Assembly: GCF_032854445.1 (NCBI RefSeq)
Contig: NC_088302.1
Location: 46,600,645 to 46,664,644, forward strand
Direction of reading: 5' to 3'
Origin: Liolophura sinensis
Lineage: Eukaryota > Mollusca > Polyplacophora > Chitonida > Chitonidae
Length of the DNA: 64,000 nucleotides
The notes under the pieces are model-generated. The model was not told where the DNA came from. It did not search any database and saw nothing but the letters and a program-made list of their open reading frames with translations. Each line of letters begins with the position of its first letter. Within the stretch, counting starts at the first letter, position 1. Shown piece by piece: positions 9,031-19,355 of the stretch. Both the position numbers and the translations under genes were made by a program.

Positions 9031-9097
9031 TTATATATACTAACAACCCTAGCCTGGGCGAAAGCACGACAAAAGGAATTATCAGCCCACTGATTGG
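9031..9097 (-). promoter_or_regulatory. TATA box and CCAAT box for the RING-gene transcript
   Basis: Reading on the minus strand, ATCCAATCA lies around 9093-9097 and TATATATAA at 9031-9039, 55-60 bp apart and 65-130 bp upstream of the ATG at 8967. The order and spacing fit a pol II core promoter. Confidence 0.55.
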
Positions 9098-9109
9098 ATG
9101 ATGAGTGCG

Positions 9110-9231
9110 AGCGGGGTTTTATGTTTTTCTCCCGCCCGTTTCATACAGAATCATCAGCCCGCCAGAGCTGTGCGCGTGACGCACAGCTGTGCGTCAGCCG
9201 GGTCAGCCGGGGTTGTGTTCAACTCGCCTGC

Positions 9232-9271
<40 letters not shown>

Positions 9272-9280
9272 TAATACATC
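9110..9280 (+). repeat. Element-internal repeat pair, copy 2, with (AT)n tract
   Basis: This is the partner of 6953-7128. An uninterrupted (AT)n/(TA)n microsatellite fills about 9234-9268. Confidence 0.6.
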
Positions 9281-9896
9281 GGCTGGTGGTTGTGATTTCT
9301 ACGTGTATGAGTGTCAATTGAATAAGTGGTCATTGTAGGCTTAGATGTCTTCTTTCTTTCCTGAACCCGCTTTGCTTCTTGAAAGTTAATTTAAGACAGT
9401 AAGAGCTATCGCATGTTACATGTTTGTAACAGTATATGAAAAGTATAAAAAAACTTCTTTACTGGATCATATGCAATAAGACATGCTGCATTTCATTGCT
9501 GAAAATGACTATTCACAGCTGAGATCGCTAGATTTCTTATTGAAATAACAGTGGTTTTAGTTCAATATATTTAAGGATGGTTGTGTCTTTTAACAGATTG
9601 TAACTCCAGTAAAGCTAGATAGAAAGCTTGAGTAGCTTAGAGGATATTTCCTTATGTATTTCGTAGTAGAAATCCACGAATGTGTGCGATGTCAAATGTA
9701 TGTAAACAAGGGGGATAACTCCTGATGGAATACGCTTAGCAGGGGCGACTACTTTTGTTGGAATAATGGAAATAAGGGGCATAACTCTAAATGTCAAACG
9801 AAAATACGTGTCTGGAAAGAGTAATATATGGTAATTTTCTTTATTTTTTTTGTTCCAAAACTGTATAGGGGTTTTGCAGAGTTAACAATTGTATCA

Positions 9897-9939
<43 letters not shown>

Positions 9940-10348
9940 TTTATTTCATTTAGTTCATATTTGTGTAAAGCAAACTTATGTCACAATTCATTTAAACACA
10001 TTGTATTACTTTATTTCACTTAATTTACAATATCCCATGAAAATTAATTATGATTTGTTGTTATTTAAATCGGGCACTCATTTACCATCCTTGAGACGAT
10101 CGCCAATAGTATGGGTCAATGTGTCAGTGTGTCATGCCAGGGTTGCTATCTATCGGAATGGCTCCTATGTATTATATGTATTATATAAATTTTTAGCGGA
10201 ACATACGTACATATGCACATATGTACAATAGTATGTATATAGAGTATGTCTAGGGTTTGGTTATAACGTCTACACCCTTCTATGTTACAGAGACCTGTTT
10301 CATCTACCACCACCCCAATGAGTAAAGCTCAAGTGAGTTTAGCGGGGG
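9281..10348. other. AT-rich non-coding stretch before the polymerase gene
   Basis: I see no gene here. It is much AT-richer than the rest of the element, with an (AT)n microsatellite at about 9898-9937, and resembles host DNA in composition. Near 10110 it holds a copy of the motif GTCAGTGTGTCA that recurs in the element. At 10290 a good splice acceptor (CTTCTATGTTACAG) precedes the polymerase frame. Confidence 0.4.
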
Positions 10349-13300
10349 ATGCCTCTGAAAGAAGAAGAAAAGAAAAAAAGTGCAACGAGCCAGTTCGAGC
10401 CCGACCCAGTACAACCTCACGAGGCTGTCTTGCCGAGCCGTGACAGTGACGTGCGGGAGTTGTACCAGCGGTATTGGCGATCGATCAGGACGCATTTCCA
10501 TCGCCACAAACCAATTCAAGACTGCTATAATTACCGACTGAGTGATCTCCGTGCTATCCCAGCCTATGTAGACGAGATTTACGAAGACCAGCCGACTGCT
10601 TTCACTATCAATTACAGTTTTGGATATATCCTCCGCCACAAAGAGACGGGGCAGGTGCGGTATTATTACCCGAGCACCAACAACACCCGAGTACTCGACG
10701 CACCGTACCGCGTGGCGAGTCGGGCTGACCTGCGAGGATTCCACACCCAACATCTCCTCACCCAAGACCCGCTTACCTGGGCTCAAAAACAACGCCCCAA
10801 TACGAAATGGACCGTCGACCTCATCACCAACGTGCTGTTTTTCGTCCACAAACTGCCGCATCAGCTTAACGGTAAAGGTGGGGTAACATTACCCTCTTAC
10901 CTGAAAGGAAACAAGGGGCTTCACACGTTGGTGGGTGGAGATAACGGTCCTTACAGGGACTATTTGTGTTTGTTTCGGTGTCTGGCCGTCCATCTAGACC
11001 AGGCCAACCCCAATAACTGCGAACGCCAGGCTGGGGTGTATTACCGCAGGTATCTGGAGGAAATGGAGATGGAGCCGAGGTATTTCCGCGGGGTACCGCT
11101 CAGTGCGCTGGACACGGTGGAAAGCCTGTTTCAAGTGAATATTCAAGTCTACCAGCTCATCCCCATGGACAGGTCGTACTCAGCACAACTCATTCACCGC
11201 AGTGCCGAGCGCTATTCTACACCTACCCTGCGGTTAAACCTGTACCAGCGGCATTTCAGCTATATCAAAGACATGGGGCGTTATGCTCGATCTTTCACCT
11301 GCCAGGTGTGCCAGAAGAGTTTCCCGACACTGTGGGAGTTACGACGGCACGGTCAAACGTGCACCGACGCCATTCGACGAAAGTACCCGGGGGTATCTTC
11401 CGCAATCAGCCCACCATTTTTGAAACGTTGGCGGACATGGGGATCGAACTCCGGGACGGTGACGACGGCATCTTCCCGAACCGAGCATGTTATGACTTTG
11501 AGGCGTACTTGGCTCTGGTGAACCCGGTGGACGATGCGGCGACTGCCTCGACGGAATGGACGGCTCAACACATCCCCATGAGTGTCAGCGTCAACTCTAA
11601 TGTACCGGATTACGAACCAACCCGTGTGTTTCATCTCCACCGGCGATCCCCAGGCACTCATCGAGGATATGATGGCTTACCTCAACACCATCAGCGAGAT
11701 CAGTGGCGCCTATCTCCACGAGCGTTATGCTTACATCCTGGACGCCTTAGACGAGCGGATCGATCCCGACGAGAAGAAACCGTCTTACACACGCCGAGTG
11801 CGGGATAGATTCGCGACCTATATGGACCAACTCCCCGTCCTCGGCTTTAACTCGGGTAACTATGACCTGAACTTAATCAAACAACAGCTTTACCCCCACC
11901 TGGTCCAGAGCGGTGATTTGGAGTATGTGATTAAGCGGAACAATAATCACATGGCCCTCACCACACCGCAGCTGAAATTTCTGGACATTCGGAATTATCT
12001 TGCCCCGAATTACAGTTACGACAAGTGGGTGAAAGCTTAGGACTGTCACGTGACCAAAGGGAAATTTTGTTACAGCTACATAGACTCCCTGGCCCGGCTG
12101 GAGGAAACCACACTGCCACCACAGCATGCTTTCGACAATGATCTCACCCACCAGCCGTGCACGGACGCAGAGTACAAGACCTTACAGACGGTGTGGCGAG
12201 AGCACGGTATGCGGACCGTCAAAGACTTGTTGCGGTGGTATAATAACCTAGCTGTCATTCCCTTCATGGAGGCTGCGGAGAAGATGTCGGTGTTCTACCG
12301 AACCATGCATGTGGATGTCTTCAAAGACTGCATCAGCATACCAGGGCTTACCCTCCGCTATTTATTCCATGATTTACGCTCCGTGTTCACCCTCGTCGGT
12401 GAGAAAGACAAAGACATGCACGATTGCCTCAAGAAAAACATCGTGGGTGGGCCGAGCATCATTTTCCACCGCTACCACGAACGAGGTGTGACCCGTATAC
12501 GGGGAGGAAAGCTGTGTCAGCGCATCGTGGGATTCGATGCCAACGCGCTGTACCTGTACTGCCTGGCCTCACCTATGCCGGCAGGTCACTGTGTCCGTTG
12601 GCGCCGTCAGGACGGGGGAGAGAAGTTCGTTCCCTCCGGCACCGCCACCGGTCTGGCTGAAAAAGGGCTGGACTGGAAGTCACAGCAGCTGGGGGTATCG
12701 ATCCGTCACCGACTCAATCACACCGAGAAGCGGATCGGCGGGTTCGCCTATATCGACGGACAGCCTACTGTGTTTCCAATTCCACGGGTGTTATTTCCAC
12801 TATCACAGCTGTCACCTGAATCACCCTCGCCCGGGAAAGGTGTGCTACAACGAGCGGCGGGGATTAACCCCCAGGACTTATGGCAGGAGGTGGATGCGAA
12901 CGACGCATACATTCGCTTTCAGGGCTATCCATTGGTAACGATATGGTAACGATATGGTAACGATATATACAAACCCAGCCTTACGGGACTTCCTACAACA
13001 GTACGGTTTACCCCCGTCACAGAGACAACCCAAGACACAAGCTCAGCTCATGGAGGCTGTCATTCAAGGCCAGTTGTTTGGATTTGTGGAATGTGACATT
13101 CACGTGCCGGACCACCTCAAAGCGGACTTTGCCGAATGCCCACCCATCTTTAAAAACACCGAGGTGAGTCGGGCTGATATAGGCCCCACCATGGCAGAGT
13201 TCGCGGCTGTGAATGACATCATGCCCACACCCAGGCGTATGCTGATCGGGAGCATGTTTGGGAAGCAAATTCTACTAGCCACACCTCTGCTCCAGTGGTA

Positions 13301-14135
13301 TCTCGGTCGGGGATTGGTCGTCACGCACGTCTACCAAGCGATGGAATACACACCAGAGCGAGCGTTCGAAGCCTTCGCAGACACCGTCACCCAAGCTCGA
13401 CGGGAGGGAGATGTCGACCTCACCAAAGCCCTGATCGGGGAGACGATGAAGCTGTTGGGGAATTCAGGTTATGGAAAAACCGTCACCAATCAAGACCGAC
13501 ACGTGGATGTCAAAATCTGTGATCTGGCAAAAACACGAAAATTACTGGAGAGTGTTCGGTGTCGAACCGTCGACCCCATCGACGAGACCACCTTTGAAGT
13601 GACGAGTAGCAAGAAGACCATTCGCTACAGTCTCCCCTTGCAAATAGGGTGTATGGTCTACCAGTATGCCAAACTCCGCATGCTGGAATTTTATTACGAT
13701 TTCATGGCTCGTTTTTTCGACAAGGCGGATTGGCAGTACTGTGAGATGGACACAGACTGTGCTTACATGGCTTGGTTTGACCCAGACTGGGAATCCCTCG
13801 TCAAACCCGAGCTGCGAGCCGTGTACAAGACCGAGCGGGGTGCGTGGTTACCCCGTCGCGACCATTACGACCACGATAAGCGCACACCGGGGCTTTTCAA
13901 AGTCGAGTGGACCGGTGATGCTATCGTCAGTTTGTGTTCCAAGACTTATTATTGTTACGGCGGGGCATCCAACACCAAAGACAAACTCTCCTGCAAAGGT
14001 GTGAGCGCACGAGGTGTGGACAAGGCCGTGTACCTCTCTGTGTTGCGCAATCACCAAAGCGCGAGTGGTGTGAATCGGGGAATGCTGATGCGGGGGAATA
14101 CGATGTACTCGTATACCCAACACAAAGACGCATTA
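10349..14135 (+). pseudogene. Protein-primed DNA polymerase B (Polinton type), broken
   Basis: The family copies the element's linear DNA by protein priming. An N-terminal region with the motif CLFRCLAVHLD, a C2HC finger (FTCQVCQKSF, near 11300) and the exonuclease and polymerase motifs appear in order: Exo I YDFEAYL (11491), Exo II GFNSGNYD (about 11843), motif A GFDANALYLY (about 12530), motif B LLGNSGYGKT (about 13450) and motif C MDTDCAY (about 13745). Breaks are a frame change near 11390, its return near 11630, an in-frame TAG at 12038-12040, and a frameshift at 12934-12966 caused by an 11-bp tandem triplication. The C-terminus is cut at 14135 by another insertion, after which the frame runs to a chance stop at 14177. 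All key motifs survive, so decay is recent in part. It is the only large plus-strand gene of the element. Confidence 0.9.
12934..12966 (+). repeat. 11-bp unit repeated three times inside the polymerase gene
   Basis: GGTAACGATAT occurs at 12934, 12945 and 12956. The two extra copies add 22 bp, not a multiple of three, and coincide with the frame change between the two halves of the polymerase. Confidence 0.85.
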
Positions 14136-14790
14136 GCCCCGTTTACACTACCGCTTTTCAACCGGGCTCGGCCCTGATGGGGCACGGCCCGGCAAAAAAT
14201 TGGGTAGTCTAAACGGGTTAAGCGTACTTGGCACCGTGCCAGATTTGACCGGGCCGAACCCCTCAACGAGAGGTAGGTTCGACCCAGCTGAAGCTCGGCT
14301 CGGCTAGCCAAACGTGTAGTGTAAACGCGTCACCGTGCCTGGCCCGCTCAGAGGACTTAACTGCGCATGCTTAAAGGCAACTTCCTCTGACCTTCCACTT
14401 CCGGCTTTTCAATTGGCGCACTTTTTTTCGAACAATAAGAATTTAAATATGTCAACAAATCGTGGCGCTACTTGGACAAAAGAGGAGACAGAACAGCTAT
14501 TAGCTATTTGGGGCGAGGGAAAACGTGCAGGCGCAACTTGAGAGCGCTCGTCACAAACCACAAGATTTTGAGCAGATCAGTGCATCCTTGGCAGAGAAGG
14601 GCGGATTCGACAAGAGGGACGGCAAGCAATGCAAGAAAGATAAAAAAGTTGAAAAAGAAATACAGAGACAGTCCTGGACTCCAATAACAAATCTGGCCAG
14701 GAAGGAAGTTCTGGGAGGCATTTTGATAAAATGAATAAAATTCACATACTTTTACGGGAAGCGAAAAGTGCTCCCCGACGGGGTGAGTAC
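14136..14790 (+). mobile_element. Nested Harbinger-like DNA transposon fragment in the polymerase 3' end
   Basis: After TTA at 14133-14135, polymerase similarity stops and a GC-rich sequence starts GCCCCGTTTACACTACC. Its inverse GTAGTGTAAACG appears at 14315-14326, suggesting terminal or subterminal inverted repeats. It contains the Myb/SANT-like ORF fragments described separately. The start after TTA fits the TWA target preference of PIF/Harbinger. The right end is not clear; element sequence is certain again from about 14860. Confidence 0.5.
14449..14735 (+). pseudogene. Myb/SANT-like DNA-binding protein fragment
   Basis: From the ATG at 14449 the frame reads RGATWTKEETEQLLAIWGE, the first helix of the Myb/SANT-like (trihelix-type) domain found in the accessory protein of PIF/Harbinger transposons. 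The domain continues in a second frame (QAQLES... FEQISASLAEKG) and a third (KIKKLKKKYRDS), so at least two frameshifts are present. No transposase remains nearby. It most likely belongs to the transposon fragment that interrupts the polymerase gene, not to the Polinton. Confidence 0.6.
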
Positions 14791-14864
14791 CACCTTTTTA
14801 GATCTGTAGAACGGTGCTATGGATACTCTACACACCCGGCTCCTGTGGTCTTGTGACACTTCCG

Positions 14865-15000
14865 ACTGCCCTTTTCAGGGCCAACCAACTCTTCCCGAAA
14901 GAGTACTTTCTCAATCTAAGCACTAAAAAGAAAGAAAAAAAAGAAGCCCCACACCAGACACAGTCTTCCCATTTTTTTTTTAATTGTACAATTTTTTTTT
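14865..15000 (+). repeat. Inverted repeat arm 2 containing the histone-type 3' element
   Basis: This is the reverse complement of 7510-7640, with similarity continuing past the processing signal through CCCCACACCAGACACAGTC and TTTAATTGTACAATT. Confidence 0.8.
14867..14882 (+). terminator. Histone-mRNA-type 3' stem-loop downstream of the polymerase gene
   Basis: The plus strand reads TGCCCTTTTCAGGGCC: five paired bases, the TTTC loop and one mismatch at the base of the stem. It is followed by AACCAACTCTTCCCGAAAGAG with the same purine-rich downstream element as the copy at 7615-7630. It lies 3' of the polymerase gene, in transcript orientation, beyond the nested insertion. Confidence 0.7.
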
Positions 15001-15086
15001 TCATGTGTTTTATCATTCGCAGTGGTACGTACGTTAAAAAGTTAAAAACGCCTAGCGGGGGGCGGCGGGCCGGCAGCCGTAATAGC

Positions 15087-15240
15087 CTGACACACTGACC
15101 CGACTTGCCGTGCCTGCTACATCGTCATACATTGTTGCCGAGCGGCGCCTTGCCGGTATACCGCAGACGGCCTGGTAACAATGTATGACGCGACAATGTA
15201 TGACGATGTAACAGGTGGTGACTGGGTCAGTGTGTCAGTG
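15087..15240. repeat. Imperfect large palindrome between converging genes
   Basis: The outer arms CTGACACACTGACCC (15087-15101) and GGGTCAGTGTGTCAG (15224-15238) are exact inverses. The inner arms TACATCGTCATACATTGT and ACAATGTATGACGATGTA (15193-15210) are also exact inverses, and a partial third copy precedes the latter. The right arm resembles the reverse complement of 19800-19870 and 19995-20060, so this is a repeat family of the element. It sits between the 3' ends of the plus-strand polymerase and minus-strand protease genes. Confidence 0.7.
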
Positions 15241-15443
15241 TGCTACAGCTGGTCTGTATGCTGTTGTGGTAGTCCTCATAATAATAAAGAAAAAAGTCAA
15301 ACCACCACGGTATGTGAGTCTCATAATCTCTTTTTTAAATTTTATTCCATACTGTATGGGGTAACAGGTCGAACAGGGAAAACAAGAACGTGGAATGCAT
15401 AACACATCGAACTGGAAAGAAAGAATGTTATTTGATGTATGTT

Positions 15444-16010
15444 TTACAGTCCATGGGTGTGGAAAAAAAACGAGGGATGAATCCCAAACTGACGATCCAC
15501 CCAATCGAACACCCGTAAGTCATTATCGTAGGTCGTGCACGCTGTGTCCAACGTGTGTACAATAGCATCCATGGGACGGCCTCGAGCTCGCTGGGTTAAG
15601 TAATACACACAATATTGACCGCACACGGTCGTGTCCAGACTCTGCAGCCGCCGATCGTTCCACGTCCAGTGGTGTGTTCCCCGGTTAAGCCAAGCGGTGA
15701 TATCGGGGTAGAGGGGTGGGAGTACGTAGGAATCAAAGTATTCGCCCCGGAGATGGGGTGGGTTGGACCACTGGTCTATGAAGACGGCGACCCAATGTCG
15801 GCCTGGGCGAAGGCACGTGTCTGTGTTAATGATGCAGGCCCAGGGGGTCCAGGGCATCGTAGGGGTGGGGTGTGAGGGGCGTGAGGAGTATGAGGGGCGT
15901 GGGGGGAGTGAGGGGAGATGATCCCGAGGGTAGATCCCACCTCCTGCCCCCACCACAGCCCGGGTAAACACGTCTGTTTGTAGCACACGTCGCAATTGCA
16001 CTGTGTCCAT
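15444..16010 (-). CDS. Adenain-type cysteine protease (virion maturation)
   Basis: The ATG at 16010 is preferred (MDTVQLRRVLQ); the upstream ATG at 16049 adds only a Lys/Asn-rich leader and overlaps the capsid stop. The 188-residue product has the adenovirus/Polinton protease residues in order: His72 (in HWVAVFID), acidic Asp93 (EYFDSY), Gln123 and Cys130 (LQSLDTTVCGQYC), with the usual seven-residue Gln-Cys spacing. The length is close to adenain (about 200). Such enzymes cleave capsid precursors in maturing particles. It is the last gene of the leftward virion series, just after the major capsid gene, and is one of few uninterrupted frames in the element. Confidence 0.88.
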   Translation of the reverse strand: MDTVQLRRVLQTDVFTRAVVGAGGGIYPRDHLPSLPPRPSYSSRPSHPTPTMPWTPWACIINTDTCLRPGRHWVAVFIDQWSNPPHLRGEYFDSYVLPPLYPDITAWLNRGTHHWTWNDRRLQSLDTTVCGQYCVYYLTQRARGRPMDAIVHTLDTACTTYDNDLRVFDWVDRQFGIHPSFFFHTHGL

Positions 16011-16045
16011 GTTGTTGTTTGTTTTGTTTTTTTTTTTTTGGCTGT

Positions 16046-17351
16046 TCAACTGGCGAAGTCACAGAGCACGTTTCGGCTTTGGTCTATTTCTATGATATTG
16101 CTGAATTCAGCGTAGCGCACCACGTTAATGGTTTCCGGCAGTGGTTTGGCAAACCGCATCTCCAGGCGCAAATCCCCTTTTTGTACCAGGTTCAGTCGGT
16201 GGTCATCGTGGAGGCCAGGGGTCAAGTCGAAACAAAACAGCGTGTGGCCTTCGGCGAATGTGGTGCGCTTGATATTGTTTCCCTCGTCGTGGAACGCTTT
16301 CCCCGTGTGGGTAAAGAGGTTCATGTACGTGCGGATGAAATTCTCGTTCTCAAAGTCGGGTGTCAGGGGCTTGGTTGGAATCTGACGACCGCCAACGTAC
16401 AAGGCGACGAAGTTTGTGTAGTAGTGTCGGAAACGAAACGGGTTTTTAGTGTAGTCCCAGTCAAAAGCCTTGTTGCTCACACACCCCACTAAACGTGTCG
16501 GAATGCTGCCCAGAAATAGGTTTTGTTCATTGATGAGGGTGTGACCTCTGGGGACAGAGAAATACTTGGTCAGCACGCGGCGGATTGGGTACTTGGCAGG
16601 AGCTTTGGCCAAGGCTTTCAAATGCCCCAGTTGTACACCGCTGGTGATTTTCACTTTGCGCACAAAGATCAATACCTCCTCCAAGCGAGTCTTGTAGCCG
16701 GGAGCGGCTTCATCGGACATCAGAGCAAACGAATCCTTAGCCAGGGTGAGACGGATGCGGACAGTGACGTTGTTAAGCAGGTGTCGGTGTTGTAGGAACA
16801 TGTCACAATGCAGGCGACCCAGCATGTCAACCGACAGACTTTCAGCCGTGCACTCCAGCCGATCGACAAACCCATCGTTGGTGTCAGTCATCGTGTCAAA
16901 CTTTCTGGGGTGTCCGCATACCACAAGGCAGCAGACAGCTGGCTCTTTTTAGCCTCTTTACCGTAAGACAACAATGTCTCCAAGTAAGCCCGGTATGGGT
17001 ACATGTTGGTGGACGGCGTGATGAGTTTATCGTTCAGGGAGACGTCGACCTGTCGCCACATGGATTGTATCCACAGTTAGTCGGAGCCACCTTCTTGTCA
17101 GCCGCCACAGCCGTCCCCTCCCCGTTGAGGATTTTTGCCTTCACGTACAGCATGGTGTTGGCCAAGTCCAAGTAAGTGTCTGCGTCAGCGTTGGTGATGA
17201 CAAATTCTACAGGTCCCACATCACTCAGGCTGGCGATGGGACTGTAAGCATCCCAGCGGCCTTCTCGAACGCTGGTGTCGGTCGGGGGTAAGGTCCACAA
17301 ATCAAACTCCCTGCTGACGGACGGGCAGCACTCGGGGTGGGGAAGAGCCAT
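16046..17351 (-). pseudogene. Major capsid protein (double jelly-roll, Polinton/adintovirus hexon-like), two frameshifts
   Basis: The start ATG at 17351 opens MALPHPECCPSV. The first frame ends near 17034 by a frame change at about 17085; the next block holds the conserved YPYRAYLETLL; a second change near 16895 leads into the long 3' frame ending at 16046. The total span, about 435 codons, fits Polinton/adintovirus major capsid proteins, and the YPYRA block, the VQLGHLKAL region and a C-terminal strand-rich part fit that family. The protein forms the icosahedral shell. It overlaps the protease leader at its end and follows the pVI-like gene directly. Confidence 0.85.
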
Positions 17352-17376
17352 GGCTTGTGTATGTGCGCGTGTGTGT

Positions 17377-17784
17377 TTAGCTGAAAATATCCGTGGATTC
17401 AGGCATTCGATGTGGCTCGAGCTTTGATGTGTCTTCTTCTGGGCTTGACGGCACGTCTTTTAAGTCCCACGTGTCGGTGACGAGTGGGCGTGACGCGTGG
17501 TGTCTTCGTTTTATAGGCTCACCCAGTAACCGCTGTCGGGCGTAGCGACTAGCTTTGACCAGCAGCTGTTTTCCAGTCGCCAAACCGCGTCGTTTCAAAG
17601 CCTGTTGTGGTGACACGCCCCACTCAGCACGTCCCCCACGACTTGCAGTCCGGTTCGTAACGCCGTTTTGCCCAGTGCTTTCACAGCCGGTGAGGTTAAC
17701 AAGGGTTGTGGGAGGAGTTTGCTGAGACCACCCAGCAAACCGTGACCGCGCTGGACAGTCACACCCGAAACACAGGTAACCCAC
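17377..17784 (-). pseudogene. pVI-like minor capsid protein, two compensating frameshifts
   Basis: The ATG at 17784 starts a frame that changes near 17770 and returns near 17620, so the ends agree in frame but the middle does not. The middle frame reads VQRGHGLLGGLSKLL and then a Lys/Gly/Val-rich segment ending VVGDVLSG, a pattern shared by pVI-like proteins of adintoviruses and Polintons (Gly-rich amphipathic N-terminus). The C-terminal part is basic (QRLLGEPIKRR), then acidic. Proteins of this type are thought to line the shell and help membrane disruption. The position between penton and major capsid genes fits. Confidence 0.6.
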
Positions 17785-17835
17785 CTCCGCCGGCTTGTTT
17801 GGTGTAATAGTAGATCTAAGCCTGCTGTGATGCCA

Positions 17836-18611
17836 TTATTGCAAGGGTAAAGCACGCCGCTGTCGAAAGTGAAGTGTCACCACCACTTTACCGCGTTCAA
17901 ATGCGACGGATTGACCCGTGTCATCCCTAATATCAATGTCCACCGGTCGAGAAATGTTTGGACTGCACGGGGATGTATTCCACGTGTTGGAACGTCTTGG
18001 AGACGTGCTTCCCCATACTGCCCTTCCGTGGTAACCGTCCGCAACAGCGGGGCCAACGTGTCCCCCACCACACGCGGTTCAATAATGTCTGTGTACACGT
18101 ACAGCGTGGGTGTGCTGATCGTTAAATCCTCGGCACCGACATACATGAGGTCCGCCGGTCCCATGAGCCATCCGTACGGTAAATTCATGAGTTGCATTAG
18201 CCGTGGGCTGAAACCAAGCCCCAGTGGTTTCTCAAACCGCACGCTGTATTTCCGCTGCATATCGTCGAACTCAAACGTTAAGTCCCCGGCGTGCTCCTGG
18301 AGATCGCGGATCTCTGTCTCGCTTAACAATTTGGTCAACCCCCAGGCCAGGTCTTTGGGTGTCGGGTAGTAGCCGGCTGGTAATATAAGCTTATGCGTAG
18401 CGTGGTGTGAGTCCTTTGGGGAGTCTATGGTATACCACACTTCACCTGACCGCACGTTAAACCAGGTCCGGGGATACTGTATTTCAACCAGCCCACATTC
18501 CCAGTCACCTGTCAAATGGATGGGGCGGGGTAATTGGGTGGTGAAACGCGTCAAGGTATTGTTGGGGAAGTAGTCCAGCGAGCTGTTACTGGGTAGCGTC
18601 ACGTAAAACAT
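17836..18611 (-). pseudogene. Minor capsid (penton-type single jelly-roll) protein, frameshifted near its 3' end
   Basis: The frame from the ATG at 18611 starts MFYVTLPSNSSLDYFP and continues TTQLPRPIHLTGDWECGLVE, the hallmark start of Polinton/adintovirus pentons. The first 205 or so codons are intact. Near 18000 and again near 17945 the frame changes; the conserved end (EYIPVQ, then VVVTLHF) is in other frames, with a natural stop at 17836-17838, while the uninterrupted frame stops at 17877. Penton forms the capsid vertices. The gene lies just upstream of the pVI-like gene. Confidence 0.85.
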
Positions 18612-18671
18612 GGTGTGGGTGAGATGATCTCCCTCAGGTGGACTGATCGTTTTGTCCTCTGGCGCCTGTAT

Positions 18672-19351
18672 TTAATTAATAGGGACTCCACCTGAGCGGG
18701 CGTATGATAGATGAAGCGGGCCGGAGTTCGGGTCGCTGGCCTCGTCGCGTCTTCTTGGGTCGCTTTGGTGTGGTGTGTGTGGTGTGTGTGGAACTAGAGG
18801 CGGTAGTGGACGGCCTGGTTTTTTTTTGCTCTGTGGGCCGGTCGGGGTTCTGGCGATCGGGGGATTCCCCAGCTCGGTCGGGGGATTCACCAGCTCGGCG
18901 GGTGTGCTCATTTTTTCCCGCACCCAAGCTCGGTAGTGATCCCGGGGTATTGAGCGCTCGTGTGAGGGGACAGGGGTGGTAGGGGTGGTAGGCTGGAGGG
19001 TTTGGGTCGGGGTGTCTACCATCGCCTTGTCCGCCTCGCTCAAAAAACGACTGGCTGTGGGTTTGGCCTGAGGTGGGATCGAACTCGGTCGCTGCCCGAT
19101 TTGGTATTGATCTTGAAACGTTCGGAACCGTTGAAGGGTGTGGTGATATCGCTGTATTTTCTCCTCGTCCGAGAGAGTCCTGTTGTGGAGGATCGAGGAT
19201 CTTGATCAAGCGTGTTGAGGGCTTTCACCGTACTGGGGACGGGGTATGGGGATCTGGGTAGGCTGGAGGTGGGTGGGGCTGGAGGTGAAGGTCGTGTGAG
19301 CGTCTCTAAGAGCCGTGGTTCGACCAAGGCCATTTTCTTGGCGTGCTGCAT
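18672..19351 (-). pseudogene. Conserved-type virion gene, Pro/Thr-rich (Polinton accessory), frameshifted
   Basis: The ATG at 19351 opens MQHAKKMALVEPRLLETL; an (A/V)LV(D/E)PRLLE start is a recurring feature of a Polinton/adintovirus protein in this position. The frame stops at 19040 and continues in another from about 19043 (SEADKAMVDTPTQ) to 18672. The product is Pro/Thr/Ser-rich, with a basic patch (QSKKKPGRPLPP), and looks disordered. Its role is unknown; a core or scaffold-like protein is possible. It lies between the penton and the next small gene with almost no spacing. Confidence 0.5.
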
Positions 19352-19355
19352 TACC

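Noticed and set aside
7510-15000. A hidden histone gene explaining the stem-loops
   Set aside because: No histone-fold coding sequence is present in any frame around either site; the genes upstream are RING and polymerase.
17595-17855. Separate gene starting at 17855
   Set aside because: The start codon would be GTG and its first part is the frame-shifted end of the penton gene; the rest is the middle frame of the pVI-like gene.
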